The position numbers were made by a program, and so were the translations under genes. The notes under the pieces are model-generated. The model worked only from the letters and a program-made list of their open reading frames with translations. It made no database searches and was not told the origin of the DNA. 14,101 nt of DNA from Candidatus Brockarchaeota archaeon. GTDB lineage: Archaea > Thermoproteota > EX4484-205 > DTQO01. The DNA lies in the NCBI GenBank assembly GCA_017601265.1, contig JAFNJA010000047.1, positions 1 through 14,101 of the forward strand, in the 5' to 3' direction. Below, piece after piece: positions 1 to 6,704 of the stretch (positions are counted from its first letter, which is position 1; each line of letters starts with the position of its first letter).

Positions 1-1
1 G

Positions 2-55
2 CCTTCGACAAAGGTTGGCGAGGCGGCCGCGAGGTCGCTCGCCGTCCAGAAGTAG
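2..55 (+). CDS. rpl37ae: Ribosomal protein L37Ae, C-terminal fragment (tentative)
   Basis: Only the last 17 codons lie in the window, read in the frame starting at base 2 and ending with TAG at 53-55. The peptide begins PSTKVGEAAARSL and ends VQK. It resembles the tail of archaeal L37Ae (eL43), a zinc-ribbon protein of the large ribosomal subunit, where an aromatic-Pro-x-T/S-x-V/A-G segment is followed by a basic helix. The neighbourhood agrees: archaeal rpl37ae commonly precedes pcc1 and the prefoldin beta gene. The zinc-binding cysteines lie upstream of the window, so the call rests on a short tail plus context. It could instead be the end of another small basic protein. Confidence 0.5.
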   Translation, partial: PSTKVGEAAARSLAVQK

Positions 56-304
56 TTGGGTTTGAGGTATTCGCTCCGCCTGCGCCTCAAGCTCGGGCCG
101 GCCGCGGCAAGGGTCGCGGAGCTAGCGCTGCTTCCTGAGATGAGGTGGAGGGCGGAATGGACGGCAAAGCTGGAGGTCCGGGGAAACGATCTGTTTTTGG
201 AACTCGATTCGAGCACCCTCTCCCGCCTCAGGGCGGCGGCGAACACCCTCCTGCGCTGGATCTGGATGCTTGAAGACGTGGTCAGCTTCCTCGAAGGGAG
301 CTAA
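56..304 (+). CDS. pcc1: KEOPS complex subunit Pcc1
   Basis: This 82-residue protein matches the small Pcc1 fold. An N-terminal beta strand (residues 4-12) and a helix are followed by the hallmark C-terminal half: a strand around LFLELDSSTLSRLRAAANT (residues 46-64) and a final helix LLRWIWMLEDVVSF. Length and the L-R-A-x-x-N-T-x-L-R-W pattern are typical. In archaea Pcc1 dimerises and binds Kae1 in the cytoplasmic KEOPS complex, which makes N6-threonylcarbamoyladenosine at position 37 of tRNAs reading ANN codons. The start is TTG at 56, directly after the TAG of the preceding frame with no spacer, so it is probably translated by coupling or re-initiation. TTG at 62 is an alternative two codons in. 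No RBS is visible at the right distance. Confidence 0.88.
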   Translation: MGLRYSLRLRLKLGPAAARVAELALLPEMRWRAEWTAKLEVRGNDLFLELDSSTLSRLRAAANTLLRWIWMLEDVVSFLEGS

Positions 305-309
305 CCACC

Positions 310-317
310 TTATATAG
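310..317 (+). promoter_or_regulatory. TATA box for the prefoldin beta gene
   Basis: The sequence TTATATAG stands just after the pcc1 stop in otherwise GC-rich DNA. Its centre is about 36 bases before the ATG at 349. Transcription would be expected to start near 339, giving a leader of about ten bases. pfdB and the following DHH gene can therefore be transcribed separately from the rpl37ae-pcc1 pair. Confidence 0.6.
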
Positions 318-348
318 CGGCCGCGTCGACGGGAGCCGCGAAGGCGGC

Positions 349-708
349 ATGGGGACGGCCGAGATACCTCCGCAGATACAGGAGCAATTGGCGAGGCTGC
401 AGCAGATGCAGCAGAGCCTGGACGCGCTCCTGCTCCAGAAGCAGCAGCTCGAGCTGGAGCTGTCGGAATCCGAATCCGCGGTGGCCGAGCTCGAGAAGTC
501 GGCTCCCGGGGGGGACGTTTACAGGCAAGTCGGCAGGATCCTGATCAAATCGGACAGGGACGCCCTCCTGAACGAACTGAAGGAGAGGAAGGAGCTTTTA
601 ACGATAAGGCAGACCTCGCTCGCCAAGCAGGAGGCGCGCTTGAAGGAGAAGCTAGCCGAGTTGCAGGCGCAGCTCAGGGAAAGGATGGGCCTCCAATCCA
701 GCGCCTGA
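349..708 (+). CDS. pfdB: Prefoldin subunit beta
   Basis: The protein has 119 residues, the usual length of archaeal prefoldin beta. Two long coiled-coil helices are clear: residues 6-50, with the Q-rich IQEQLARLQQMQQSL segment, and residues 75-113. Between them lies the short beta-hairpin region VYRQVGRILIKSD (about residues 57-69), which assembles the beta-barrel platform of the hexamer. Prefoldin (two alpha, four beta subunits) holds unfolded proteins in the cytoplasm and passes them to the group II chaperonin. The start is ATG at 349, downstream of a TATA box. Position between pcc1 and a DHH phosphoesterase is a recurrent archaeal arrangement. Confidence 0.93.
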   Translation: MGTAEIPPQIQEQLARLQQMQQSLDALLLQKQQLELELSESESAVAELEKSAPGGDVYRQVGRILIKSDRDALLNELKERKELLTIRQTSLAKQEARLKEKLAELQAQLRERMGLQSSA

Positions 709-719
709 ATGCGCGAACC

Positions 720-723
720 GGTG
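720..723 (+). promoter_or_regulatory. Candidate ribosome binding site of the DHH gene
   Basis: GGTG ends seven bases before the GTG at 731 and is complementary to the conserved anti-Shine-Dalgarno CACC. It supports GTG 731 over the out-of-frame ATG at 709 and fits a gene translated from inside an operon mRNA. Confidence 0.4.
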
Positions 724-730
724 CCGCGAA

Positions 731-1747
731 GTGCTCGGCGGAAAGAGGGCGTTCCTGGACTTCGTGAAGAAGGCCTCCCCAAGGAAGGTGTCGGTGCTCC
801 TCCACGAGGGAGCCGATCCCGACGCCGTTTGTTCCGGATTCGCGGTTTGCCAACTGATCTCGGAAATCTCGGGCGCGGTGGCCACGTTGATCGCCCCGGG
901 AGTTTCGTCAACCGCCAAAAACGTGATCTCGGCGCTCGGGATCAGAGTCTCCGGCCCGGACCCTGATCTCGGAGGGTGCGACCTTGTCGTCGTCGTCGAC
1001 ACTTCTTCCCTGAGCATGCTAGGCTGCGCCGCAGAGCGCCTGCTCGCTTCAAAAGTACCGGTCGTCCAGATAGACCACCACAGCCCGTCGCCGAGCATGG
1101 AGGGCATAGCATCCTTCCGCCTCCTGGACGAGGGCTCCCCTTCGACGACGGAGATCGTCTACTCCCTTTTCAAGGCGTCAAAAACCCGGATCTCCAAGAA
1201 CCTGGCGCAGGCTTTCGTTTTCGGCATCGTCTCCGAATCGGGCAACCTCTCGAGGTTGAGGAACTCGAGCCTCAGAGTCCTGTGCGAGCTGTCGAAGGCG
1301 GGGGGAGACGTGGAGGCGGCCTTGGGCGGGTTGAGAAAAGAAGCCTCGCTGGACGAGAGGATCGCGAGGCTCAAGTCGGCCCAGAGGGTCGTGCTGAGGA
1401 GGGTCGGCGACATTCTGATCGCCGTGTCCCACGTCGGTTCCTACCACTCGTCGGCGGCCAAAAGCCTGATCGCGCTCGGAGCCGACCTGGCCGCGACCTT
1501 GGCGAAAAACAAGGACGGTCTCAAGATCTCCGTCAGGGCAAGCGAGAACTACGCCTCCATTACAGGAATCCACGTCGGCAAGGACATATGCGCTCCCCTA
1601 GGCGCGCTCCTGGGCGGCGAAGGGAGCGGGCACCGCATGGTCGGAGGCATCCGCGCTAATTGCGGCTTTTCCCGCGCCAGGACGGCGCTGCTGAGCTTCC
1701 TCGAGGAGAAGAGCGCTGGCGCGCTCGGAAGCTCGGGCGGGCCGTGA
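731..1747 (+). CDS. DHH-family phosphoesterase (NrnA/RecJ-like)
   Basis: The protein has 338 residues with the DHH-DHHA1 layout. Motif I is HEGADPDAVCSG (H25, D29, D31), motif II VVVVDTSS (D90), and motif III IDHH (residues 114-117). The C-terminal DHHA1 glycine/histidine loop is GGEGSGHRMVGG (295-306). These residues bind two Mn ions in enzymes that cleave short oligonucleotides, pAp or single-stranded nucleic acid. Motif IV, normally a D-T-G segment, reads SESGNLS (168-174), so the last metal ligand is apparently Glu169 rather than Asp. The start is GTG 731, 23 bases after the pfdB stop, with a GGTG upstream. It is probably co-transcribed with pfdB. The exact substrate (nanoRNA, pAp, cyclic dinucleotide) cannot be read from sequence. 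Confidence 0.85.
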   Translation: MLGGKRAFLDFVKKASPRKVSVLLHEGADPDAVCSGFAVCQLISEISGAVATLIAPGVSSTAKNVISALGIRVSGPDPDLGGCDLVVVVDTSSLSMLGCAAERLLASKVPVVQIDHHSPSPSMEGIASFRLLDEGSPSTTEIVYSLFKASKTRISKNLAQAFVFGIVSESGNLSRLRNSSLRVLCELSKAGGDVEAALGGLRKEASLDERIARLKSAQRVVLRRVGDILIAVSHVGSYHSSAAKSLIALGADLAATLAKNKDGLKISVRASENYASITGIHVGKDICAPLGALLGGEGSGHRMVGGIRANCGFSRARTALLSFLEEKSAGALGSSGGP

Positions 1748-1754
1748 GAACGGA

Positions 1755-1801
1755 ACCGCCGCCCCCTCGCGCGAACCCGGTTTGGCGGTCGACTCGTTTT
1801 T
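1755..1801 (+). terminator. Possible terminator after the DHH gene
   Basis: A perfect 6-bp inverted repeat (ACCGCC at 1755-1760, GGCGGT at 1784-1789) with a 23-base loop is followed at 1797 by five Ts. Archaeal termination depends mainly on T tracts, so this is only suggestive. The same T tract may belong to the next promoter. Confidence 0.25.
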
Positions 1802-1821
1802 AAGTAAATGGTAAATAAATA
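1797..1821 (+). promoter_or_regulatory. Promoter of the ECF transporter operon
   Basis: An AT-rich island in GC-rich DNA contains two TATA-like segments, TTTTTAAGTA at 1797-1806 and GTAAATAAATA at 1811-1821. The second is centred about 33 bases before ATG 1849, which fits a short-leader transcript. This argues that the GTG at 1822, immediately after the TATA segment, is not the real start. Confidence 0.6.
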
Positions 1822-1848
1822 GTGGCCGTTCAGCGGGCTCCGCCCAAG

Positions 1849-2715
1849 ATGCTCCCCCTGAATGTCAAGAACCTGACGTTCACCTACGAGGGGAACGATT
1901 TCCCCTCGCTCGTCGACGTCAGCATGAAGGTCGAAGAGGGGGAGTTCGTGCTGGTCACGGGCCCTTCTGGTTGCGGCAAATCCACGCTTTGCAAGTCATT
2001 CGTCGGTTTGGTTCCCCACAGCTACCCGGGGAAGATGGAAGGCGACGTCGAGGTGTTCGGCTTTTCGGTCAAGGAGAAGCCCGTGAGCGAGATCGCTACC
2101 CGGGCCGGCCTCGTCTTCCAGGATCCCGAAAACCAGCTTTTCACCCTCTCCGTGGAGAACGACGTGGCCTTCGGCCCGGAGAACCTCGCGTTGCCGAGGG
2201 ACGCGATAAGGGAGCGCGTCGACTGGTCGATCGGCGCCGTCCGCATCGCGGACCTGCGCCACAGGGCTCCCTTCGAGCTCTCGGGGGGGCAGCAGCAAAG
2301 GGCCGCCATAGCGAGCATCTTGGCGATGAAACCCACCCTCATGATCTTCGACGAACCTACCGCTTTCTTGGATCCGGCGTCGGCGAAAAGCCTGTTCGAG
2401 CTCATCTACTCTCTGAAAAAGGAACTCGGCATAACCGTCGTCCTCGTGGAGCACCGCCTCGACATGGTAGCCGCCTTGGCGAGCAGGGTAGTCGTCTTGG
2501 ACGGCGGCAGGGTCGTCCTCGACGGCGATCCTAGGGAGGTCCTTTCCAATAAAGTCCTCGAGAGGATAGGCGTGGGCGCCCCGGCCGCGACCAGGCTTTG
2601 CATGAGGTTGAGGGAGAGGGGCTTCGGGTTGGAGGCGCCGATAAGCGTCGAGGAAGCCGCAAAGGAGATCCTCAAGGTCTTGGGAGGGACAAGCCTTGGT
2701 CGAGATCGAGGCTAA
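1849..2715 (+). CDS. ecfA1: ECF transporter ATPase, first subunit
   Basis: This is a complete ABC ATPase of 288 residues when read from ATG 1849. Motifs in order are Walker A GPSGCGKST (38-46), Q-loop VFQDPENQ (Q91), signature LSGGQQQR (144-151), Walker B LMIFDEPT (164-171) with the catalytic Glu in DEPT, and switch His202 in VEHR. The Q-loop DPENQ and the short C-terminal extension are typical of energy-coupling-factor ATPases (CbiO/EcfA). It pairs with the next gene's ATPase, and together they drive the membrane T component to take up a vitamin or metal. GTG 1822 would add nine residues but overlaps the TATA region. The 3' end overlaps the next gene by 20 bases. Confidence 0.9.
   Translation: MLPLNVKNLTFTYEGNDFPSLVDVSMKVEEGEFVLVTGPSGCGKSTLCKSFVGLVPHSYPGKMEGDVEVFGFSVKEKPVSEIATRAGLVFQDPENQLFTLSVENDVAFGPENLALPRDAIRERVDWSIGAVRIADLRHRAPFELSGGQQQRAAIASILAMKPTLMIFDEPTAFLDPASAKSLFELIYSLKKELGITVVLVEHRLDMVAALASRVVVLDGGRVVLDGDPREVLSNKVLERIGVGAPAATRLCMRLRERGFGLEAPISVEEAAKEILKVLGGTSLGRDRG
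2682..2688 (+). promoter_or_regulatory. Ribosome binding site of ecfA2
   Basis: GGGAGGG lies inside the end of ecfA1 with a seven-base spacer to the TTG at 2696. It is one of the clearest Shine-Dalgarno sites in the window and decides the TTG start. Confidence 0.55.
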
Positions 2716-3511
2716 GGATGCTTGGTTCTCTTACGGTCGGGGCGTAGACGCCCTGCGTGGCGTTTCGTTGAGGATCGAGAGCGGCGAAAGGGTCGCCATA
2801 ATGGGCGAGAACGGAGCGGGGAAGACGACGCTCGTCAAGCTCTTCAACGGCCTACTGAAACCGACGAGGGGAGAGGTTCTGGTGGACAACGTCTCGACCA
2901 GGAACAGCTCCGTGGCGCAGATCTCGAGGAAAGTGGGAATGGTGTTCCAAAAGCCGGAGAACCAGTTTTTCGCCGAGACGGTGGAGGAGGAGATCGCTTT
3001 CGGGCTCAGGAACTTCGGCTTCAAGGACGTCTCGAAGAGGGTGGACGAGGCCCTGGCATTCGCCTCGTTGGAGAAGTACAGGGGCAAGTCCCCGTTCTCG
3101 CTGAGCGGCGGCGAGAAGAAGAGGCTGGCGATAGCGAGCGTCATGGCATGGGAGCCGGAAGCCCTGCTGATCGACGAGCCGACCATAGGCCAGGACCTTT
3201 CCCAAAAGGTCCGCCTCGCCGCCTTCCTCAAGGAAATAAGCTCCCGCGGAAAGACGGTCGTGATGGTAACCCACGACGTTGATTTCGCGGCGGAAACCTG
3301 CGAGAGGGCGGTCCTGCTCTCCAAGGGGGTCGTGATCGGGGACGACAAGATCGAGAGGATCTTCTCGGACGCGGAGCTGATGGGGAGGGCTTCGCTGCTC
3401 CAACCCAGCATGGCGCGCCTCCTGGAGCTCCTGGGAGTCGACAAGCCAGCCCCCGGACTCCTCGGAATCGGCGAAGTCGAGAAGCTCATCGCGGGGACTG
3501 CCAAGCGATGA
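2696..3511 (+). CDS. ecfA2: ECF transporter ATPase, second subunit
   Basis: The protein is a 271-residue ABC ATPase. Motifs are Walker A GENGAGKTT (37-45), Q-loop VFQKPENQ (Q85), signature LSGGEKKR (136-143), Walker B ALLIDEPT (156-163) followed by IGQD, and switch His193 in VTHD. It is clearly distinct from the preceding ATPase, so the module should form the usual EcfA1-EcfA2 heterodimer rather than a homodimer. Translation begins at TTG 2696, within the last codons of ecfA1 and behind a GGGAGGG site. The stop overlaps the start of ecfT as ATGA. Such overlaps imply coupled translation and fixed stoichiometry. Confidence 0.9.
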   Translation: MVEIEAKDAWFSYGRGVDALRGVSLRIESGERVAIMGENGAGKTTLVKLFNGLLKPTRGEVLVDNVSTRNSSVAQISRKVGMVFQKPENQFFAETVEEEIAFGLRNFGFKDVSKRVDEALAFASLEKYRGKSPFSLSGGEKKRLAIASVMAWEPEALLIDEPTIGQDLSQKVRLAAFLKEISSRGKTVVMVTHDVDFAAETCERAVLLSKGVVIGDDKIERIFSDAELMGRASLLQPSMARLLELLGVDKPAPGLLGIGEVEKLIAGTAKR

Positions 3512-4257
3512 TGGCGCTGGAAGGCTTCAGGTTCCGTAGGGGCGAGAGCTTCATCCACAGGTCCGACCCGCGGGCGAAGTTCCTGCTTTCGTTCGCCTTC
3601 ATGGCGATGGCGATAGCCTTCGTGAAGCTCAAGTTCCTCCTCCTAATCCTGGCTTTGCAGCTGGCCATATTGGCGAACGGAAGGTGCTTGAAAGACTGGA
3701 TCCGCTCGCTAAAGGGTTTGGTGCCCCTCATCGCCCTGATCTTCGCGGCGCAGGTCCTAGTTAGCTGGTCCTGGGTTTCAGCCTTGACATACTCGGTCAG
3801 GTTCGTGGCGGTGACGTCCACGATGTCGTGGTTCCTCCTCACGACCTCGCCCGACGACCTTGGGCTCTCCCTCGAGCAAGTCGGGCTCCCGTCGGACATA
3901 AGCTTCGCCTTCACCATGGCAATCCGCTTCGTTCCGGTGATCTCTTACGAGTTCCAATCCGTGTACGACGCGCAGAGGTCGAGGGGTTTGGAGCTGGAGA
4001 AGGGAAGCTTCGTCCAAAGGATAAGGAAGTACGTCCCAATAATAGTGCCGGTTTTCATAGAGACGATAAGGAGGACGTACGAGATCGCGGACGCGATGGA
4101 GGTTAGGGCTTTCGGCGCAAAACCGAAAAGGACCAGGTTGAACGTGCTGGTGATGCGCCCTTCGGATTGGGCCATCTCGCTGGTCGCGGTGCTCCTCCTC
4201 CTCGGCACCGTTTTCTTGCAGCTGTCCAACGCGAAAGTCCCATGGATCAACGCTTGA
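3508..4257 (+). CDS. ecfT: ECF transporter transmembrane T component
   Basis: The protein has 249 residues and several hydrophobic segments (about 25-56, 69-90, 96-112, 131-147, 175-187 and 220-240). The N-terminal RGESFIHRSDPRAK, followed by the first membrane helices, is characteristic of the CbiQ/EcfT family. Two coupling-helix motifs are visible: AQRSRGLEL (residues 155-163, the S-R-G form) and AMEVRAFGA (196-204, the V-R-A form). These dock into grooves of the two ATPases and transmit ATP hydrolysis to the S component. The start ATG overlaps the ecfA2 stop; a second ATG follows at 3511. No S component lies within the window, so this is probably a group II module shared by unlinked S proteins. 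Confidence 0.9.
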   Translation: MMALEGFRFRRGESFIHRSDPRAKFLLSFAFMAMAIAFVKLKFLLLILALQLAILANGRCLKDWIRSLKGLVPLIALIFAAQVLVSWSWVSALTYSVRFVAVTSTMSWFLLTTSPDDLGLSLEQVGLPSDISFAFTMAIRFVPVISYEFQSVYDAQRSRGLELEKGSFVQRIRKYVPIIVPVFIETIRRTYEIADAMEVRAFGAKPKRTRLNVLVMRPSDWAISLVAVLLLLGTVFLQLSNAKVPWINA

Positions 4258-4307
4258 CTCGGCCGCGCGTCCGCCAAGCGAAAGCGCCGCCCTTGCTCGA
4301 GCCATCG

Positions 4308-4317
4308 CTTATATTTT
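4308..4317 (+). promoter_or_regulatory. TATA box for the nitroreductase gene
   Basis: CTTATATTTT stands in the 93-base GC-rich gap after ecfT, centred about 38 bases before ATG 4351. It matches the archaeal TATA consensus well and makes the nitroreductase an independent transcription unit. Confidence 0.6.
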
Positions 4318-4350
4318 GGCAAGCTCGGCGCGTGGGCGGGGTTTCGAGGA

Positions 4351-4917
4351 ATGGACGCCCTTGAGGCCATCGCGGCTCGGCGTTCCAGGAGGTCGTACGC
4401 TCCGACCCCTGTCGAAAAAGGCAAGATCGCGCAAATCCTTGAAGCTGCCCGCCTCGCCCCTTCTGCCGCAAACGCCCAACCTTGGCACTTCGTGGTCGTC
4501 ACCGACCCCCGGAAAAGGAAAAGCCTCTCCGAAGGCGGAATCTTCGCCAAATTCCTTTCAGATTCGCCCGTCGTGGTGGTCTGCTGCGGCGACAAGGAGG
4601 CCTCCCCGAAGTGGCACTTGGTGGACACGTCGCTCGCGATGCAGAACATGGTCATTGCAGCTACTGCCTTGGGCCTGGGCACGTGCATCGTCGGCAGCTT
4701 CGACGAAGGCCAAGTCAGGAAGCTGCTCAGAATACCAGAAAGGTTCGCCGTAGTTGCACTTTTGGCGATCGGCTACGCCCTCGAGAAACGCGACCTAGCC
4801 GCGGACCTTCTCCACCTCTTCAGGAGGAGGAAGGAACTCCAAAACATCGCCAGCGCGGAGGAGTTCGGAAAGCCGTACCTGTCGGAAAACGGGCCAAACG
4901 GCGGCGCTAAGCGCTAG
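4351..4917 (+). CDS. Nitroreductase-family FMN oxidoreductase
   Basis: This 188-residue protein has the classic nitroreductase pattern. The N-terminal FMN-phosphate segment is RRSRRSY (10-16), followed by LAPSAANAQPWHFVVV (35-50) for the isoalloxazine ring. The hydrophobic dimer helix is DTSLAMQNMVIAATALGLG (92-110), and a GTCIVGSF loop (110-117) follows. Members are cytoplasmic homodimers using NAD(P)H to reduce nitro compounds, quinones or flavins. Some act in cofactor metabolism or dehalogenation, and the physiological substrate cannot be inferred here. ATG 4351 follows a good TATA box. The C-terminal part after residue 150 is charged and lysine/arginine-rich, as in many archaeal members. 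Confidence 0.87.
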   Translation: MDALEAIAARRSRRSYAPTPVEKGKIAQILEAARLAPSAANAQPWHFVVVTDPRKRKSLSEGGIFAKFLSDSPVVVVCCGDKEASPKWHLVDTSLAMQNMVIAATALGLGTCIVGSFDEGQVRKLLRIPERFAVVALLAIGYALEKRDLAADLLHLFRRRKELQNIASAEEFGKPYLSENGPNGGAKR

Positions 4918-4997
4918 CGTTGGAGCCCGCGAAAGGGGAGATCCGTGCGGGAGAGGCGAAGCGCAGCATCAAACAGAAATCCAGCTGTCGCGAAACC

Positions 4998-5005
4998 GTT
5001 ATTTT
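4998..5005 (+). promoter_or_regulatory. TATA-like element for the M28 peptidase gene
   Basis: GTTATTTT is centred about 35 bases before ATG 5037. That spacing matches the other promoters in this window and supports ATG 5037 over the far-upstream TTG 4920. Confidence 0.45.
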
Positions 5006-5036
5006 CCACCCCTCAAGAAAGGTCTGCCGCGCGGCG

Positions 5037-5966
5037 ATGAGCTTCGTTACCGATTTACTTGAAAAGATCGACGGAGGACGCATCCGCCGTGACCTCTTCC
5101 ACCTCAGCAAGGACCCGATACCTTTCAGGAAGCTCAACTACGCGTTGCCCGGCCACGAGAAAAGCACCCTCCACGAGGCGGACGACTGGATCGAGGGACG
5201 GCTGCGAAGTTGCGGCTACGACACGGAGCGCGAGGCTTGCACGGTGCAGGCCTTCGGCTTCGACCCAACCAAGCCCAAGAGTTCGGCCTACGCTCCCCCG
5301 CCCCCGGGAGCGCCTTCCTACACCGCGTACAACATCTACGCCAAGAAGGTCGGAAGCGGTAGGGCCGGCGAGACCATCCTGGTCTTGGCGCACAAAGACT
5401 CGCAGAGTTGGGTCGATTCTCCCGGAGCTTACGACAACTGCGTCGGGACCGTCGCCACGCTTGAGATGGCAAGGGTCCTTTCAAATTACAGGAACTGTCG
5501 GACGCTCCTGTTCCTTTTCTGCAACGAGGAGCACACTCCCTGGACCAGCGTCAAGGCGGCGGAGAATTTCGCGTCAAGGGGCGGAAATCTTGTCGCGTTA
5601 TTCAACCTCGACGGCCTCGGAGGAAAGGGGGAGGAGGACATCGCCGCGGGCCGCAAGACGAACGTCACGCTCTACACCACGCCCGAAGGCAAAAATTTGG
5701 CGGACCTGATGGAGAAGGTCAACGATCATTACGAGATAGGGCTGGTGCAAAGGTCCTGCAGGCGCGAACATCCTGGAGACGACGACGGTTCGTTCATTAA
5801 AGCGGGATATTCGCCTTGCGTTGCCAACATCGGCTCGTTCCCGTACTCCGATCCCCAATACCACCTGGAGGGAGACGTTCCTGAAAGGGTCGACATAGCC
5901 AACGTCCGAATGGCGGCGCAAGCGACCCTGGCGTCGGTCCTCTGGCTGGATCGCGGCCTCTGGTGA
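5037..5966 (+). CDS. M28-family zinc metallopeptidase
   Basis: Read from ATG 5037 the protein has 309 residues. The M28 co-catalytic zinc ligands appear in order: His119 in VLAHKDSQ, Asp133 in GAYDNCVG, the Glu pair 164-165 in CNEEH, Asp192 in FNLDGLG and His276 in PQYHLEGD. Asp121 would be the Asp that follows the first His. The family removes N-terminal residues from peptides, or in some members cyclises or deacylates. No signal peptide is seen, so it is probably cytoplasmic. An in-frame TTG at 4920 would add 39 residues, but they are lysine/serine-rich, resemble no M28 extension, and are crossed by the TATA element. It lies between the nitroreductase and the archaemetzincin. Confidence 0.83.
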   Translation: MSFVTDLLEKIDGGRIRRDLFHLSKDPIPFRKLNYALPGHEKSTLHEADDWIEGRLRSCGYDTEREACTVQAFGFDPTKPKSSAYAPPPPGAPSYTAYNIYAKKVGSGRAGETILVLAHKDSQSWVDSPGAYDNCVGTVATLEMARVLSNYRNCRTLLFLFCNEEHTPWTSVKAAENFASRGGNLVALFNLDGLGGKGEEDIAAGRKTNVTLYTTPEGKNLADLMEKVNDHYEIGLVQRSCRREHPGDDDGSFIKAGYSPCVANIGSFPYSDPQYHLEGDVPERVDIANVRMAAQATLASVLWLDRGLW

Positions 5967-6115
5967 AGGGGCCTGGAAACCGGCGTCGGCGACGATGAAC
6001 CCGAAAAGACGCGCCACGTTCCGTAAAGTTCCTAAACCACCTCCAGAAACCCGGCGCGCCGGTTCGGATGAGCGGGAGACTACCGCTAACCGGAACTCTG
6101 GGGGCGGATAGAGCC

Positions 6116-6670
6116 ATGAAGCTTTCCATCGTGCCGATGCCCAAAGTGGACGGGAGGGTTCTCGCCAACCTCGTCTCTTCCATTTCGGAATCGACGGAGT
6201 TCGAATCTGTCCGCGTAAGGCCCCCTTCCTACGGCGTTTCTAGCATTCGCCCCAACAGGGCGAGGGGGCAGTTCGAATCCGAAGGTTTTCTAATCTTGCT
6301 CTCGGAGATGGGGAAGGAAGAGGGCGAGATCCTGCTGGGCGTCACGGAACTCGACCTTTACCATCCCGGATTGAACTACGTCTTCGGGCAAGCCGAGAGG
6401 GGAGGAAACGCCGTGATCTCGATTTTCAGGCTGAGGCAGGAATTTTACGGCTTAAGGGCGGACGGGGGGCTTTTGATCGAGAGGGCGACCAAGGAGGCCG
6501 TGCACGAGATCGGGCACGTCCTAGGCCTCGGCCACTGCCCTTCGAGCAGCTGCGTCATGTTCTTCAGCAACTCGATCCTCGATACCGACCGGAAAGGCTT
6601 CCTGCTGTGCGCTTCGTGCCGCAGGATGGCTCGCGGTACCGCCGGATTCCCGCTGAAGTTTCAGCCGTGA
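6116..6670 (+). CDS. amzA: Archaemetzincin-like zinc protease
   Basis: The protein has 184 residues from ATG 6116. It contains HEIGHVLGLGHC (130-141), then C146-V-M148 and the CASC pair (165-168). This is the archaemetzincin signature: HExxHxxGxxH for the catalytic zinc, the downstream Met-turn, and a cysteine set for a second structural zinc. The spacing from the Met to CxxC is 16 residues here, against the commonly quoted 17. The N-terminus MKLSIVPM fits family starts; ATG 6068 would add 16 unrelated residues. Archaemetzincins are small cytoplasmic metalloproteases of poorly known substrate. The gene ends 34 bases from the convergent creatininase-family gene. No convincing TATA box was found in the 149 bases upstream. 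Confidence 0.9.
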   Translation: MKLSIVPMPKVDGRVLANLVSSISESTEFESVRVRPPSYGVSSIRPNRARGQFESEGFLILLSEMGKEEGEILLGVTELDLYHPGLNYVFGQAERGGNAVISIFRLRQEFYGLRADGGLLIERATKEAVHEIGHVLGLGHCPSSSCVMFFSNSILDTDRKGFLLCASCRRMARGTAGFPLKFQP

Positions 6671-6704
6671 AGCTGAAGTTCGCGGAATCCGTGGTAGTAC
6701 CCGT

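Noticed and set aside
976..1659. 227-codon plus-strand frame inside the DHH gene
   Set aside because: It is an arginine/proline-rich out-of-frame shadow of a gene with intact DHH motifs.
1822..1848. GTG 1822 as start of the first ECF ATPase
   Set aside because: It directly abuts the TATA-like segment, and the nine added residues match no ATPase N-terminus. ATG 1849 gives the normal start.
2731..3558. 275-codon open frame on the minus strand across ecfA2
   Set aside because: It is fully antisense to an ABC ATPase with all motifs. Long antisense frames are expected in GC-rich DNA, and no family motif is seen.
4920..5036. TTG 4920 as start of the M28 peptidase
   Set aside because: The added 39 residues look like untranslated sequence and contain the TATA-like element at 4998-5005. 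ATG 5037 fits both promoter and family.
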